NCBI GenBank assembly: GCA_020630915.1
Contig: JAHDIF010000003.1
Location: 310,001-374,000 of the forward strand
Direction: 5' to 3'
Origin: Dokdonia sp.
GTDB taxonomy: Bacteria; Bacteroidota; Bacteroidia; Flavobacteriales; Flavobacteriaceae
DNA length: 64,000 bases
Position 1 is the first letter of the stretch. Each line of letters starts with the position of its first letter. Below the pieces are notes generated by a model. It saw only the letters and a list, made by a program, of their open reading frames with translations, was not told where the DNA came from and did no database searches. Below are positions 1 through 8,145 of this stretch, piece by piece. Made by a program: the position numbers and the translations under genes.

Positions 1-437
1 CGATAATACGGTTGATTTTTAACCGTAGTCTCATCTAAAAATGTCTTTTTTACCGCAGGATCATTCAATCCATAGGGTAGTACAGAAAAGTAATGTACGG
101 AGTTGATACTATTCCCATAGCGGGTTTTCATACTATCTGGAACTGTAATGAGTTCGCTTTCGCGAAAGCGTATAAACTCCCCATTTTCATTTAGAACATC
201 TTGTTGCACCTGACATTCTTTATCTGTACAGCGCTCTAGAGTTCGTAAGTTTTTAGTTCTTGTAGCTCTATAATAGTAATCTCTAAACTTAAAGTGTATG
301 CTCGAGTTTGCAATGGTATTTCCTCCAGCCACAGCTATTGCTTGGTCCACAATTTCTTGGGCTGTGTGAACATCTTCATTTTTACAGGATACAGTTAAAA
401 ATAAAGTAGATAAAATCAGCAATTTAAGCACACGCAT
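1..437 (-). CDS. Lipoprotein, DUF6503-like, 3' end outside window
   Basis: The start codon is at 437 and the gene runs leftward off the window edge, so about 145 N-terminal residues are visible. The protein opens with a lipoprotein signal (MRVLKLLIL... ending LTVSC), so it is probably anchored in an envelope membrane. The segment YFSVLPYGLNDPAV resembles Flavobacteriia proteins of the DUF6503 type; that family name is from memory. It starts 4 bp after the stop of the upstream lipoprotein gene, so the two are probably one operon. The two proteins share a rough layout (lipobox, an (I/L)VD..(I/V)..AG helix, a later VKN-x-x-Y-R segment), which suggests an old tandem duplication. Residues FRES near position 90 are encoded by a copy of the iterated palindrome at 155-170. 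Function unknown. Confidence 0.8.
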   Translation of the reverse strand, partial: MRVLKLLILSTLFLTVSCKNEDVHTAQEIVDQAIAVAGGNTIANSSIHFKFRDYYYRATRTKNLRTLERCTDKECQVQQDVLNENGEFIRFRESELITVPDSMKTRYGNSINSVHYFSVLPYGLNDPAVKKTFLDETTVKNQPYY

Positions 438-441
438 AGAT

Positions 442-1212
442 CTAGTTTGGGATTAATTTTAAATTACTATACTGGACATGTTCAGTTTGCTTGATGGCAC
501 CAGTGTTTACATAACTTACCATCTCTTTATGATTGTCTGTTCTTTTTAAGGGAATATAGGTTTTAGAATCTGCAATAATAACCCCATCTACATCATGTCT
601 TTTAGTATTTTCTGTCCATAATAGTCTATTGTTATCTCCGTATGAATAGCAAATGTAGTCTGGAAGTAAACTTGATGGATTTATGTAAACTCTCACATTT
701 CGCATTTGATCACTAGGTAATTGATCATTATAGTGAACTTGAAAAACACGATAATCGATATTCTTAACTTCAGTTTGTTCAATCAATTCTAAAGTAATAC
801 TATTATCGTTTTGAAATATTCTTGGGATAGCTAATATATTATTATCAAAAATTAATTTTTGTTCTAATAAGGTATTTTGACTTCCATAAGAAACGGCTTC
901 TCCATTTTCGGTGTAATCAAAAGTTCCGTTGCTTGCTACAGCTCGGTATGCAATATTTTTTTTTGTTCTCTTCATTACATACTCATATGTATAACCATCT
1001 CGTTTTGCACTATATTGAGTTTCTTTTTTTTCAAAATACAAAGTCGCATTATATAATTTTTCCAACCCAGCGGCTTTTACCGATAGATCGACAAGCTTTT
1101 CAGCGGTAATGGTCTGTTTAAATCCTGGCTCTGCTTGTTCTGGGTTTAAAACTTCAGTTTTTTTGCAGCTAGTGCATACTAGTATGACTAATAAAATGTA
1201 GATATTTCTCAT
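442..1212 (-). CDS. Putative lipoprotein, 256 aa, paralogue-like to its neighbour
   Basis: An N-terminal hydrophobic stretch ends in a lipobox (LVCTSC, Cys at 16), so this is an exported lipoprotein. No catalytic motif is recognised. The body is rich in short beta-type segments (YTYEYVMKRT, IDYRVFQVHYN, VRVYINP, ITLELIEQ), like outer-membrane LolA/LppX-type or DUF6503-type lipid-binding folds; this is inference only. It is the first gene of a two-gene leftward operon, with 4 bp between it and the next lipoprotein, and is divergent from smpB with 59 bp between the start codons. The C-terminal half contains LLPDYICYSYGDNN and DSKTYIPLK, reminiscent of outer-membrane lipoprotein-sorting proteins. 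Function unknown. Confidence 0.75.
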   Translation of the reverse strand: MRNIYILLVILVCTSCKKTEVLNPEQAEPGFKQTITAEKLVDLSVKAAGLEKLYNATLYFEKKETQYSAKRDGYTYEYVMKRTKKNIAYRAVASNGTFDYTENGEAVSYGSQNTLLEQKLIFDNNILAIPRIFQNDNSITLELIEQTEVKNIDYRVFQVHYNDQLPSDQMRNVRVYINPSSLLPDYICYSYGDNNRLLWTENTKRHDVDGVIIADSKTYIPLKRTDNHKEMVSYVNTGAIKQTEHVQYSNLKLIPN

Positions 1213-1258
1213 ACCCGTAAAAATAATAAAATGAATATAGTAAAATTGTTAATTTAGG

Positions 1259-1266
1259 TACATTTG
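1259..1266 (+). promoter_or_regulatory. Bacteroidetes -7 element of smpB
   Basis: TACATTTG matches the Bacteroidetes -7 consensus TAnnTTTG. It ends only 5 bases before the smpB ATG at 1272, so the transcript would be leaderless or nearly so. No -33 TTG at the usual 19-20 bp distance is obvious. Confidence 0.5.
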
Positions 1267-1271
1267 TTAGT

Positions 1272-1733
1272 ATGAATAATCGAGTTAGCATTCTCAATAA
1301 AAAGGCCCGTTTCGAATATGAAATTTTAGATCGACTTACTGCTGGTATTAAGTTAGTAGGAACTGAGATTAAATCTATTCGAGAAGGGAAAGCTTCTATT
1401 GCAGAGAGTTTTTGTGAGTTTAATGATCGAACGGAGTTATTTGTTGTAAATATGACGATACAAGAATACTCCCACGCGACATACTTTAATCACATGCCCA
1501 AAAGCGTTCGTAAGCTACTGTTAAATAAAAGAGAACTGAATAAGTGGGAGCGAGAGGTTAAGAAATCTGGTCTTACGATTATTCCATTAAGGCTTTTTAC
1601 AAACGAGAAAGGTTTTGCAAAACTGGAAATAGCCTTATGCAAGGGTAAAAAGAATTATGACAAGCGCGAGGTCATAAAAGATCGCGACAACAAGCGTGAC
1701 TTGAGCCGAATTAAAAAGGCTTTTAATAACTAG
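1272..1733 (+). CDS. smpB: SsrA-binding protein SmpB
   Basis: SmpB binds tmRNA and delivers it to stalled ribosomes for trans-translation. The 153-residue length is normal for the family. Diagnostic segments are the N-terminal NKKARFEYEI, the core GTEIKSIREGKASIAESF, the RKLLLNKRE helix region and the basic C-terminal tail (KGKKNYDKREVIKDRDNKRDL) that enters the mRNA channel. The start ATG follows a TAnnTTTG promoter element by 5 bases, so translation may start from a nearly leaderless mRNA. It is transcribed alone, divergent from the lipoprotein pair, and followed by the DUF5686 gene after 92 bp. Confidence 0.97.
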   Translation: MNNRVSILNKKARFEYEILDRLTAGIKLVGTEIKSIREGKASIAESFCEFNDRTELFVVNMTIQEYSHATYFNHMPKSVRKLLLNKRELNKWEREVKKSGLTIIPLRLFTNEKGFAKLEIALCKGKKNYDKREVIKDRDNKRDLSRIKKAFNN

Positions 1734-1825
1734 TGTTCCTTAATGAATTCATAATTAATATGCCTTTAATAGTAGTTTATTAGAGAATGTTGTTTCTTTA
1801 AAACGACTAACTATTTACCTATTGT

Positions 1826-4303
1826 ATGCGTTTTTATATACTTTTCTTTCTATTTCCATTTGTAACATTTTCACAAGTTTCTGGAGTTGTTACAGATACA
1901 GACGGGAATAACCTACCTTTTGTAAATGTATATGTAGAAAACTCTACCGCCGGAACCACTACAAATGGCGAAGGTTTTTACGAATTGGAGCTTGACCAAA
2001 GTTGGAGTGATAAAACAGTCACACTTACTTTTCAATTTTTAGGATATACAACAGTAAATAAAGAAATTACCCTGAAAGAAAAACAAGTTCTGGACATTAC
2101 GCTAGTTCCAGAGACTACCTCTCTAGATGAAGTGGTCGTTACCGCAGGTGTCAATCCTGCAGATGCTATTGTAAAAGCAGCAATAGCCAAACGCAAAGAA
2201 AATCTCAACGCAATCTCTTCGTATACTGCTAGTTTTTATTCCAGAGGATTGTGGCAGGTAAAAGATGCTCCTGAGAAAATACTAGGTCAAGAAGTGGGAG
2301 ATTTAGGAGGCGCTTTAGATTCTACAAGAACAGGCGTTATATATTTGAGTGAGACCCTATCCGATATCGCTTATGAGCGTCCTAATAATTTTAGCGAAAA
2401 AATAAAAGCTAGCAAAGTAAGTGGTGATGACAATGGTTTTAGTTTTAATACAGCTATAGACGCAAACTTTTCATTTTATGAAAACACCATAGATCTTAAT
2501 GTCCAGATGCTTTCTCCCATCGCCACAAACGCGTTCACTAATTACACGTATAAATTAGAAGGGACATTTATAGAGAATAATCAAATTATAAATAAGATTA
2601 GTGTAACTCCCAAAAGGCCTAAAGACAAGGTATTTACTGGAACCATATATATAGTAGAAGATGAGTGGCAGCTTTACGGAGTAGATTTAAAAGTAACGGG
2701 TGAAGTCATTCAAGTTCCCGTAGTAAAAGATCTAAATTTTAAGCAAAGCTTTAAATACGATAAGACGCAACGTCGTTGGATTAAAATTTCTCAAGTGATT
2801 GATTTTAGTTTTGGCTTTTTTGGATTTAATGGCGACGGTAGATTTATAGCGGCATATAGTGATTATAATTTTGCCCCTCAATTTGAAAAAGCCTCTTTCT
2901 CTAATGAGGTGCTGTCTTTTGAACCAGAGGCAAATAAGAAGGATAGTTTATTCTGGATAAACAAACGTCCAGTACCACTTACAACTGTAGAGCAAACAGA
3001 TTATATTAAGAAAGATAGTATCCAAGTAATCAGGAAATCCCAGAAACACCTTGATTCTGTAGACGCAAGAGGCAACAAATTTAAAGTCTGGTCGCCTGTT
3101 ATGGGTTATACATTTAGAAATACTTACAAGAGGTATTCCTTTACCTACGACGGCCTTATTTCTAATGTAAATTTCAATACCGTTCAGGGTTGGCACGGAG
3201 GGACTGGGTTCAATTATTTTAATTGGAGTGATGATGATTATCAGAAGACTTTCTACGCTTTCGCGAAAGCGAACTACGCCTTCTCAGAAGATAGATTACG
3301 ATACACCGTAGGAATCTCACGAAGATTTAATAGAACTAACCGATCTCGACTCTCTGTTACTGCAGGAGTAGAAACGAGACAGTTTAACGCAGAAAACCCA
3401 ATTTCTGAAAACATTAATACTATTACCTCGTTATATTATGAAAGGAACTACTTAAAAATATATGAACGCTCCTATGCAGAAGCCGCTTATAGCCAAGAAA
3501 TTTTTAATGGATTGAGAGGATTTCTAAATGTAGCCTACGAAGATCGAAAGGCACTCTCAAACACTACAGATCAAACTTGGTACCCTAAGGATGATATAGT
3601 CTATACAAGTAATAATCCCTTAGATCCTCTTAATGAAGGTACGCTCTCTTTTGAAGATCATCAGATAGTGAAAGCGCAGCTTACCGCTCAAATTAATTTT
3701 GGACAGAAATATTATAACTATCCTACAGGAAAATTTAATATTTCTTCAGATCGTTATCCAACGGTTTTTCTAACCTACGAGACAGGATTAGGAGCCTCTC
3801 AAGAACAGTATAATTTTAATCAATTAAGGATTAGATTACGACATGGGTTTAATATTGGGAATAAAGGACGCTTTAATTACAACATCAAAGCAGGAACGTT
3901 CCTTAATGATGCAGGAGATATAAGCTTTGTAGACTACCAACATTTTAACGGAAATCAAACCAGAATAGGAACAGAGGGCACGTATATCAATAGATTTAAC
4001 TTGTTACCCTATTATGAACGAAGTACTAACAATAATTACCTAGAGGCTCACGCTGAGCACGATTTTAAAGGTTGGGTACTTGGGAAAATTCCAGGACTCA
4101 ATGCGTTTAATTTTAATCTGGTTGTAGGAGGACATGTTTTAAGTACCGTTGAGAATAAACCCTACACAGAGTGGTCTATAGGATTGGATAATTTGGGATG
4201 GGGTAAATACAGGTTTTTACGTTTGGATTATGTGCGCTCTAATGGCTTAGATAAACCAGATGGCGCGTTTATTTTTGGTTTGAAGTTTTTAGATCTGTTT
4301 TAA
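1826..4303 (+). CDS. DUF5686/CarboxypepD_reg-like outer-membrane protein
   Basis: This 825-residue protein has a signal peptide (MRFYILFFLFPFVTFS), then a carboxypeptidase-regulatory-like beta-sandwich at about residues 18-100 (GVVTDTDGNNLPFVNVYVENS, typical of TonB-dependent receptor N-termini), then a long DUF5686-type region predicted to be an outer-membrane beta-barrel, ending in an aromatic residue (FGLKFLDLF) as many barrels do. The family is widespread in Bacteroidetes and its substrate is unknown. It lacks a plug domain, so it is not a TonB receptor. A copy of the iterated palindrome at 3256-3271 encodes AFAKA inside the barrel. The last 4 bases overlap tail-to-tail with the next gene. 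Confidence 0.9.
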   Translation: MRFYILFFLFPFVTFSQVSGVVTDTDGNNLPFVNVYVENSTAGTTTNGEGFYELELDQSWSDKTVTLTFQFLGYTTVNKEITLKEKQVLDITLVPETTSLDEVVVTAGVNPADAIVKAAIAKRKENLNAISSYTASFYSRGLWQVKDAPEKILGQEVGDLGGALDSTRTGVIYLSETLSDIAYERPNNFSEKIKASKVSGDDNGFSFNTAIDANFSFYENTIDLNVQMLSPIATNAFTNYTYKLEGTFIENNQIINKISVTPKRPKDKVFTGTIYIVEDEWQLYGVDLKVTGEVIQVPVVKDLNFKQSFKYDKTQRRWIKISQVIDFSFGFFGFNGDGRFIAAYSDYNFAPQFEKASFSNEVLSFEPEANKKDSLFWINKRPVPLTTVEQTDYIKKDSIQVIRKSQKHLDSVDARGNKFKVWSPVMGYTFRNTYKRYSFTYDGLISNVNFNTVQGWHGGTGFNYFNWSDDDYQKTFYAFAKANYAFSEDRLRYTVGISRRFNRTNRSRLSVTAGVETRQFNAENPISENINTITSLYYERNYLKIYERSYAEAAYSQEIFNGLRGFLNVAYEDRKALSNTTDQTWYPKDDIVYTSNNPLDPLNEGTLSFEDHQIVKAQLTAQINFGQKYYNYPTGKFNISSDRYPTVFLTYETGLGASQEQYNFNQLRIRLRHGFNIGNKGRFNYNIKAGTFLNDAGDISFVDYQHFNGNQTRIGTEGTYINRFNLLPYYERSTNNNYLEAHAEHDFKGWVLGKIPGLNAFNFNLVVGGHVLSTVENKPYTEWSIGLDNLGWGKYRFLRLDYVRSNGLDKPDGAFIFGLKFLDLF

Positions 4304-5853
4304 TCTGGCAGGATGATACTCTGGTATGCTCCAAGATCTGGCGCTCCAGTTCTATCTGTACCCACGATGTCTACAGGAAACAAAATAGCAGCACTATTAA
4401 GCCCGAAATTGTTACCAGCGCTTTCTTCGCCTATACGAAGTCTATTATTTTCTGGACTATCAAAGTCAGGTTCTTCATTCAGAATTATATTTTCATATAA
4501 CATAGTGTTAGAAAAATCATATTCAGGAATTCCTTCAAATTGACCAAAGGTATCTTCAAAACGTATCAAAGTATTCGTAAACTTAAAATTGAAAGGCGCA
4601 GCCTCGTCATTATTAAAACCTAGCTCTTCTGATTGATTACCATAAATAATGCTATTGGTGAAGTTTGCTTCTGTAAGTTCACCTACTATAATGGCTTCAG
4701 GAGTAGTAAGTGTATTATCTAAAAATACTGCTGGAGTACTTCTAAAACTGTTTGTCCAGTAGTTTCCAAAGGAGCAATGAGTGAAATTATAGGACCCTCC
4801 TAGTTGCACAAGAAGTGAAAATTGTCCACAATTATTAATCACAAGGTTATGAGCAGTTACATTAGAGAATCTGTTTAATAGACCCACAGCAGATGCATTG
4901 TAGATTTGAGTATTAGATACCGTTAGGTTAGGAGTTCCAGTTACTACGTTACTTTCATTTAAGATGCCTACAGTAGCATTTTTAATGGTCGCATAATTAA
5001 TGCTGTTATTTATACTTCCATCTGTAAGTAATAGCGTTCCCCATTGTCCAGGGACCTCAGAGAATGCGGTCTCTAATCGATCACCTTCTAAGATTACTTC
5101 ATTTTCTAAAAGAGTTTCATCAGTACTTATTGCACCATTAATAGTAAGAGTAGCGTTATCTGTAACAATTAGACCACTCTCAGAATGAAAATGAACTCGA
5201 GCACCGGGCTCCATCGTTAACGTTTTAGGTGTATTTCCGTTAGGATCTCCTACTGCCATATAGCCGTAAACAACATAGGGCTTTTCGTTAGTAAATGTTA
5301 GTTCGTCATCCATAAGATAACGACCCTGTAAAGACGTTTCAACACCATTTATAGTAAGTGTTTCTATAATACCTGTAGCATCATCTCTATCTGGGAATAA
5401 GAATATAGCATCTTTTACAAGTGTTACAAGTTCGACTTCTTGAAGATTTCCAGCGTTATCAAATTCTATGGCATCTGTATATAAAAACTCCTCACTACCA
5501 TTACCAGTGTCATTTATATCTACGGTAGTCTCTATAAAGACAAAAATGCTATCATTTGCTAGAATCTCTACGTTTTCAAAGGTTCTTCCAGGAACTCCAT
5601 CTACATTTAGTCGGTAATTAGAAGCTTCACCTTGTGCTAATCTAACAGTAGGAATTGATATGGCTTCATCACTATCATTGTAAACTTTAAGGTTAAACGT
5701 ACTTGAACCTATATTTGTAAATACCGTATCTAAAAATATGGTATCCTTAGAAAATCGTAAGTCCCCAGTACTCAAAGTGGTTTCAAAGTCATTACGACAA
5801 GAACTAGCGGTAATAATTCCAGCAAGAAGGAGTAAAAGATATAAACTGCGCAT
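4300..5853 (-). CDS. Beta-helix-type surface lipoprotein
   Basis: The 517-residue protein starts with a lipoprotein signal (LLLLAGIITASSC). After an Ig-like N-terminal part (residues about 25-140, with DTVFTNIGSSTFNLKVYN) comes a long stretch of short repeating beta strands rich in Asn/Thr (LTINGAIST, NNSINYATIKNATVGIL, NVTAHNLVINNC, NFTNSIIYGN), the pattern of a right-handed parallel beta-helix. It ends with GAPDLGAYQ, a motif common at the ends of choice-of-anchor/beta-helix proteins of Bacteroidetes. No catalytic residues are identifiable, so polysaccharide binding or lyase activity cannot be claimed. It is convergent with the DUF5686 gene, overlapping it by 4 bp. Confidence 0.85.
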   Translation of the reverse strand: MRSLYLLLLLAGIITASSCRNDFETTLSTGDLRFSKDTIFLDTVFTNIGSSTFNLKVYNDSDEAISIPTVRLAQGEASNYRLNVDGVPGRTFENVEILANDSIFVFIETTVDINDTGNGSEEFLYTDAIEFDNAGNLQEVELVTLVKDAIFLFPDRDDATGIIETLTINGVETSLQGRYLMDDELTFTNEKPYVVYGYMAVGDPNGNTPKTLTMEPGARVHFHSESGLIVTDNATLTINGAISTDETLLENEVILEGDRLETAFSEVPGQWGTLLLTDGSINNSINYATIKNATVGILNESNVVTGTPNLTVSNTQIYNASAVGLLNRFSNVTAHNLVINNCGQFSLLVQLGGSYNFTHCSFGNYWTNSFRSTPAVFLDNTLTTPEAIIVGELTEANFTNSIIYGNQSEELGFNNDEAAPFNFKFTNTLIRFEDTFGQFEGIPEYDFSNTMLYENIILNEEPDFDSPENNRLRIGEESAGNNFGLNSAAILFPVDIVGTDRTGAPDLGAYQSIILPD

Positions 5854-5918
5854 GTAAACGTATTTGATACAAATATAACAGTTTCAAAAAGGCATTATTG
5901 TGAGATGTAGTATTTCTT

Positions 5919-6605
5919 TTAATGCTTAGTTGGGATAGCTTTTAAACCACCCATAACTTCTATTATAACATCTCCCATGAGCTCGTCGTGTTCTAGATGT
6001 ACTCGGATACTCTTTTGAGAGGTAATTTTTATTTCTAAGGGCTTATAACCCACATAGGAGAATACAAGAACCTCTCCTGGAGAAACTATGATCTCATAAT
6101 TACCGTCAAAATCTGTTTGGGTTCTTCTGCTAGTGCCTTTAACTTGTACTGTAGCACCTGGTAGGATATTTTCTTGTTGATCTGCAATTACACCTTTAAT
6201 TAGTAATCCTGACTTTGCCTGTATCCTTCCTAAAACATGTGGTTTAATCACAGGTTTGGTCTGAGTGTTTATGGTTTGCTCTACAGGATTTTGAGTGGTT
6301 TGGGCGCTCACTTCGTGCGTGATTCCTATGGCCAACGGGATGAGCAATGCCGCCGCGTAGGAGGGAAGAGATTTATGTTGCTTTTGCGCAAGCGTAATCT
6401 CTCTATCTACTTGATCAATTCTCATTCTTCCACAAATATTAGAATGGGATTGTACCAATTTTGCAAGTTCTCTATCTGTTTTTGTGGTGAAGTCTATAAT
6501 TTCTTTTTTACACGATGCGCAGTGTCTTCCTTTTTGAGTAGGTGTCATTTGTGCCCAATTCTCGTGACACGGTTCTGGAATTGTAATTTTAAAAGAACTT
6601 TTCAT
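5919..6605 (-). CDS. Cys-rich N-terminus / TM / CarboxypepD_reg-like domain protein
   Basis: This 228-residue protein has three parts. Residues 1-75 are cytoplasmic in style, with Cys at 13, 29, 32 and 58 (PCHENW, GRHCASCKK, NICGR) that could form a metal site. Residues about 82-98 are a single hydrophobic helix (YAAALLIPLAIGI). Residues about 130-210 are a CarboxypepD_reg-like domain (IKGVIADQQENILPGATVQVKG, TDFDGNYEI, VFSYVGYK). The architecture recurs in Flavobacteriia but its role is unknown; the regulatory-like domain would lie outside the inner membrane. It is transcribed alone. Confidence 0.8.
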   Translation of the reverse strand: MKSSFKITIPEPCHENWAQMTPTQKGRHCASCKKEIIDFTTKTDRELAKLVQSHSNICGRMRIDQVDREITLAQKQHKSLPSYAAALLIPLAIGITHEVSAQTTQNPVEQTINTQTKPVIKPHVLGRIQAKSGLLIKGVIADQQENILPGATVQVKGTSRRTQTDFDGNYEIIVSPGEVLVFSYVGYKPLEIKITSQKSIRVHLEHDELMGDVIIEVMGGLKAIPTKH

Positions 6606-6694
6606 ACGGTTTGTTTATACTACAAACGTATGGGAGATAGAGGCTCAATAAAATGATAAATGAGGGAAGCTACCTTTTGAGTGAGTTAAACGAC

Positions 6695-7759
6695 TTATTT
6701 CTCTACTATTTTAATTTCGAACATCGTATTCCAATGTTTTCCTGTAACAAAGAGTCTATCTTCATTTGCTTTGTAGGCGATGCCGTTGAGTACTTCGTTA
6801 GCTTTGTCTAAGCCGTCCTGCACTTCGTTTACAATAGGTCTTAAATCTACAATTCCTTCTATGGCACCAGAAGTAGGATTGATAATGGCAATGCTAGTTA
6901 CCTGGTAGGTATTTGCATAAATTTTACCGTTTATATATTCGAGTTCATTAAACTTTGACTTCACCCCCGTATGGTCTGTAGGTTCTATAAAGGATTGTTC
7001 TTGAAGATTTTGAGCATCTAACGTCCATATTTTACTGGTGCCATCAGATTTGTAGATGTTTTTGCCGTCATTACATAGACCCCATCCTTGCTTACTATTT
7101 CCATAAGCAAAAGTTCCTGTTTTTTCAAAGGTATCTTTGTTATAGATGAACCCTGTGTTTTCCTTCCAAGTAAGCTGGTATACCTTATCGTTAAGTACGG
7201 TTAATCCTTCTGCAAAGTATGCGTTGTCTAATATTACCTCATTTAGAACTTCACCAGTTTTATAATTTACTTTTCTCAATTTAGATTTGCCATATTCTCC
7301 GGCACTTTCATAAAGCTCATCACCTACGAATTCTAATCCTTGCGTATAAGAGTCTACCTGATGCGGAAACCTATTTACAATTTCATATGAATAAATTTTA
7401 GGAGCTTGCGTGTGTAATAGAATTAATTTTCCATTTACGGTAATTGGGCCACTAGCAGTATGTACAATTGCTTTTAGATCTTTATGTCCTAACTTTTTTG
7501 ATGTTGGGATTATCTCATAATTAGATAGGGTAGTGGTTGTACCCATTGTTTTTCCATCTATTTGATAGGATACAGAGTCAATTGTGATGTTTTTTTTCGC
7601 TTTAAGCGAAAGCTTAATAGTATCTCCATTTTTAACAGCATTCTTTTTTGCTGAAGTCGTTATTTCAAAATCTGCGGGTATTGCTTTTTCTTCACCGCAA
7701 GATTGCAATATGAAGGCTAATGAGAGTAGGCTCAAGAGGTTATAAATATAGAATTTCAT
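6695..7759 (-). CDS. Glutaminyl-peptide cyclotransferase family lipoprotein
   Basis: The protein resembles bacterial and plant-type glutamine cyclotransferases, which turn N-terminal glutamine into pyroglutamate. Diagnostic segments are FPHQVDSYTQGLEF, LYESAGEYGKSKLRKV, GWGLCNDGKNIYKSDGTSKI and LNGIAYKANEDRLFVTGKHW, giving a beta-propeller. I start it at 7759 (MKFYIYNLL), which gives a clean lipoprotein signal ending LQSC and 354 residues; the longer in-frame extension to 7846 would run into the SRP RNA gene and lacks a signal peptide. About 120 residues before the enzyme domain look like an added Ig-like domain (ITTSAKKNAVKNGDTIKLSL). It is divergent from the SRP RNA gene. Confidence 0.9.
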   Translation of the reverse strand: MKFYIYNLLSLLSLAFILQSCGEEKAIPADFEITTSAKKNAVKNGDTIKLSLKAKKNITIDSVSYQIDGKTMGTTTTLSNYEIIPTSKKLGHKDLKAIVHTASGPITVNGKLILLHTQAPKIYSYEIVNRFPHQVDSYTQGLEFVGDELYESAGEYGKSKLRKVNYKTGEVLNEVILDNAYFAEGLTVLNDKVYQLTWKENTGFIYNKDTFEKTGTFAYGNSKQGWGLCNDGKNIYKSDGTSKIWTLDAQNLQEQSFIEPTDHTGVKSKFNELEYINGKIYANTYQVTSIAIINPTSGAIEGIVDLRPIVNEVQDGLDKANEVLNGIAYKANEDRLFVTGKHWNTMFEIKIVEK

Positions 7760-7807
7760 CTGTGTAACTTTATGGCAATTTATAACAAAAATTTGGCCTA
7801 AAAAACC

Positions 7808-7837
7808 TTGTGAGAGTTTACAAATGATATATCTTTG
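7808..7837 (+). promoter_or_regulatory. Promoter of SRP RNA
   Basis: TTG at 7808-7810, a 19-bp spacer and TATCTTTG at 7830-7837 match the Bacteroidetes -33/-7 consensus. The RNA starts about 4 bases later. Confidence 0.8.
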
Positions 7838-7841
7838 CAGC

Positions 7842-7935
7842 GGCAAGTCCTACACAACTAGCTCCTGTTGAATCCCCCAGGGTGGGAACGCAGCAAGGGT
7901 AGACGGTCGTAGCAGTGTGATGTAGGTAGCTTGCC
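7842..7935 (+). ncRNA. ffs: Signal recognition particle RNA (small bacterial 4.5S type)
   Basis: The ends GGCAAG (7842-7847) and CTTGCC (7930-7935) pair to close a long hairpin. The apical part carries the conserved SRP features: CTCCTGTTGAA, CCCCCAGG, GGGAACGCAGCAAGGGTA. A run of T (7935-7941) directly follows, giving an intrinsic terminator. The RNA pairs with Ffh to form the SRP that targets inner-membrane proteins. A consensus promoter lies directly upstream. Confidence 0.93.
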
Positions 7936-7990
7936 TTTTTTTGTGCCTTATAGTGAAGTATTGCTTCCTTTTTATATAGATCTAAATGAA

Positions 7991-8116
7991 GCCGTCCAAA
8001 AAGTAATTGTTTTCGTGAAACTGAACTTGTTTCAGTTTCACATAGTTCTGGTAAACAGTGTGATGGGATTCCGAAATAAATTCGGAATGACGAGTTTTCT
8101 AACTTTTTAGACAGTC
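7991..8116. repeat. MITE-like element with two internal hairpins
   Basis: Imperfect terminal inverted repeats (GCCGTCCAAAAAGT at the left; the complement of the right end reads GACTGTCTAAAAAGTTAG) flank two stem-loops: an 11-bp stem at 8015-8041 (GTGAAACTGAA, 5-base loop) and an 8-bp stem at 8068-8088 (ATTCCGAA, 5-base loop). It has no coding capacity. Similar non-coding repeats are scattered in intergenic DNA of many Bacteroidetes; a mobile origin is inferred. Confidence 0.6.
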
Positions 8117-8145
8117 TCTTTTAATAGTAAGAGTTAATACGCTCA

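Noticed and set aside
6237..6656. 139-codon open frame on the plus strand
   Set aside because: It lies opposite the Cys-rich/CarboxypepD_reg gene and its Cys/Phe/Arg-rich translation resembles no protein; it is an antisense shadow.
7760..7846. N-terminal extension of the glutamine cyclotransferase gene by 29 codons
   Set aside because: It would overlap the promoter and first bases of the SRP RNA gene on the other strand, and the lipoprotein signal begins at 7759.
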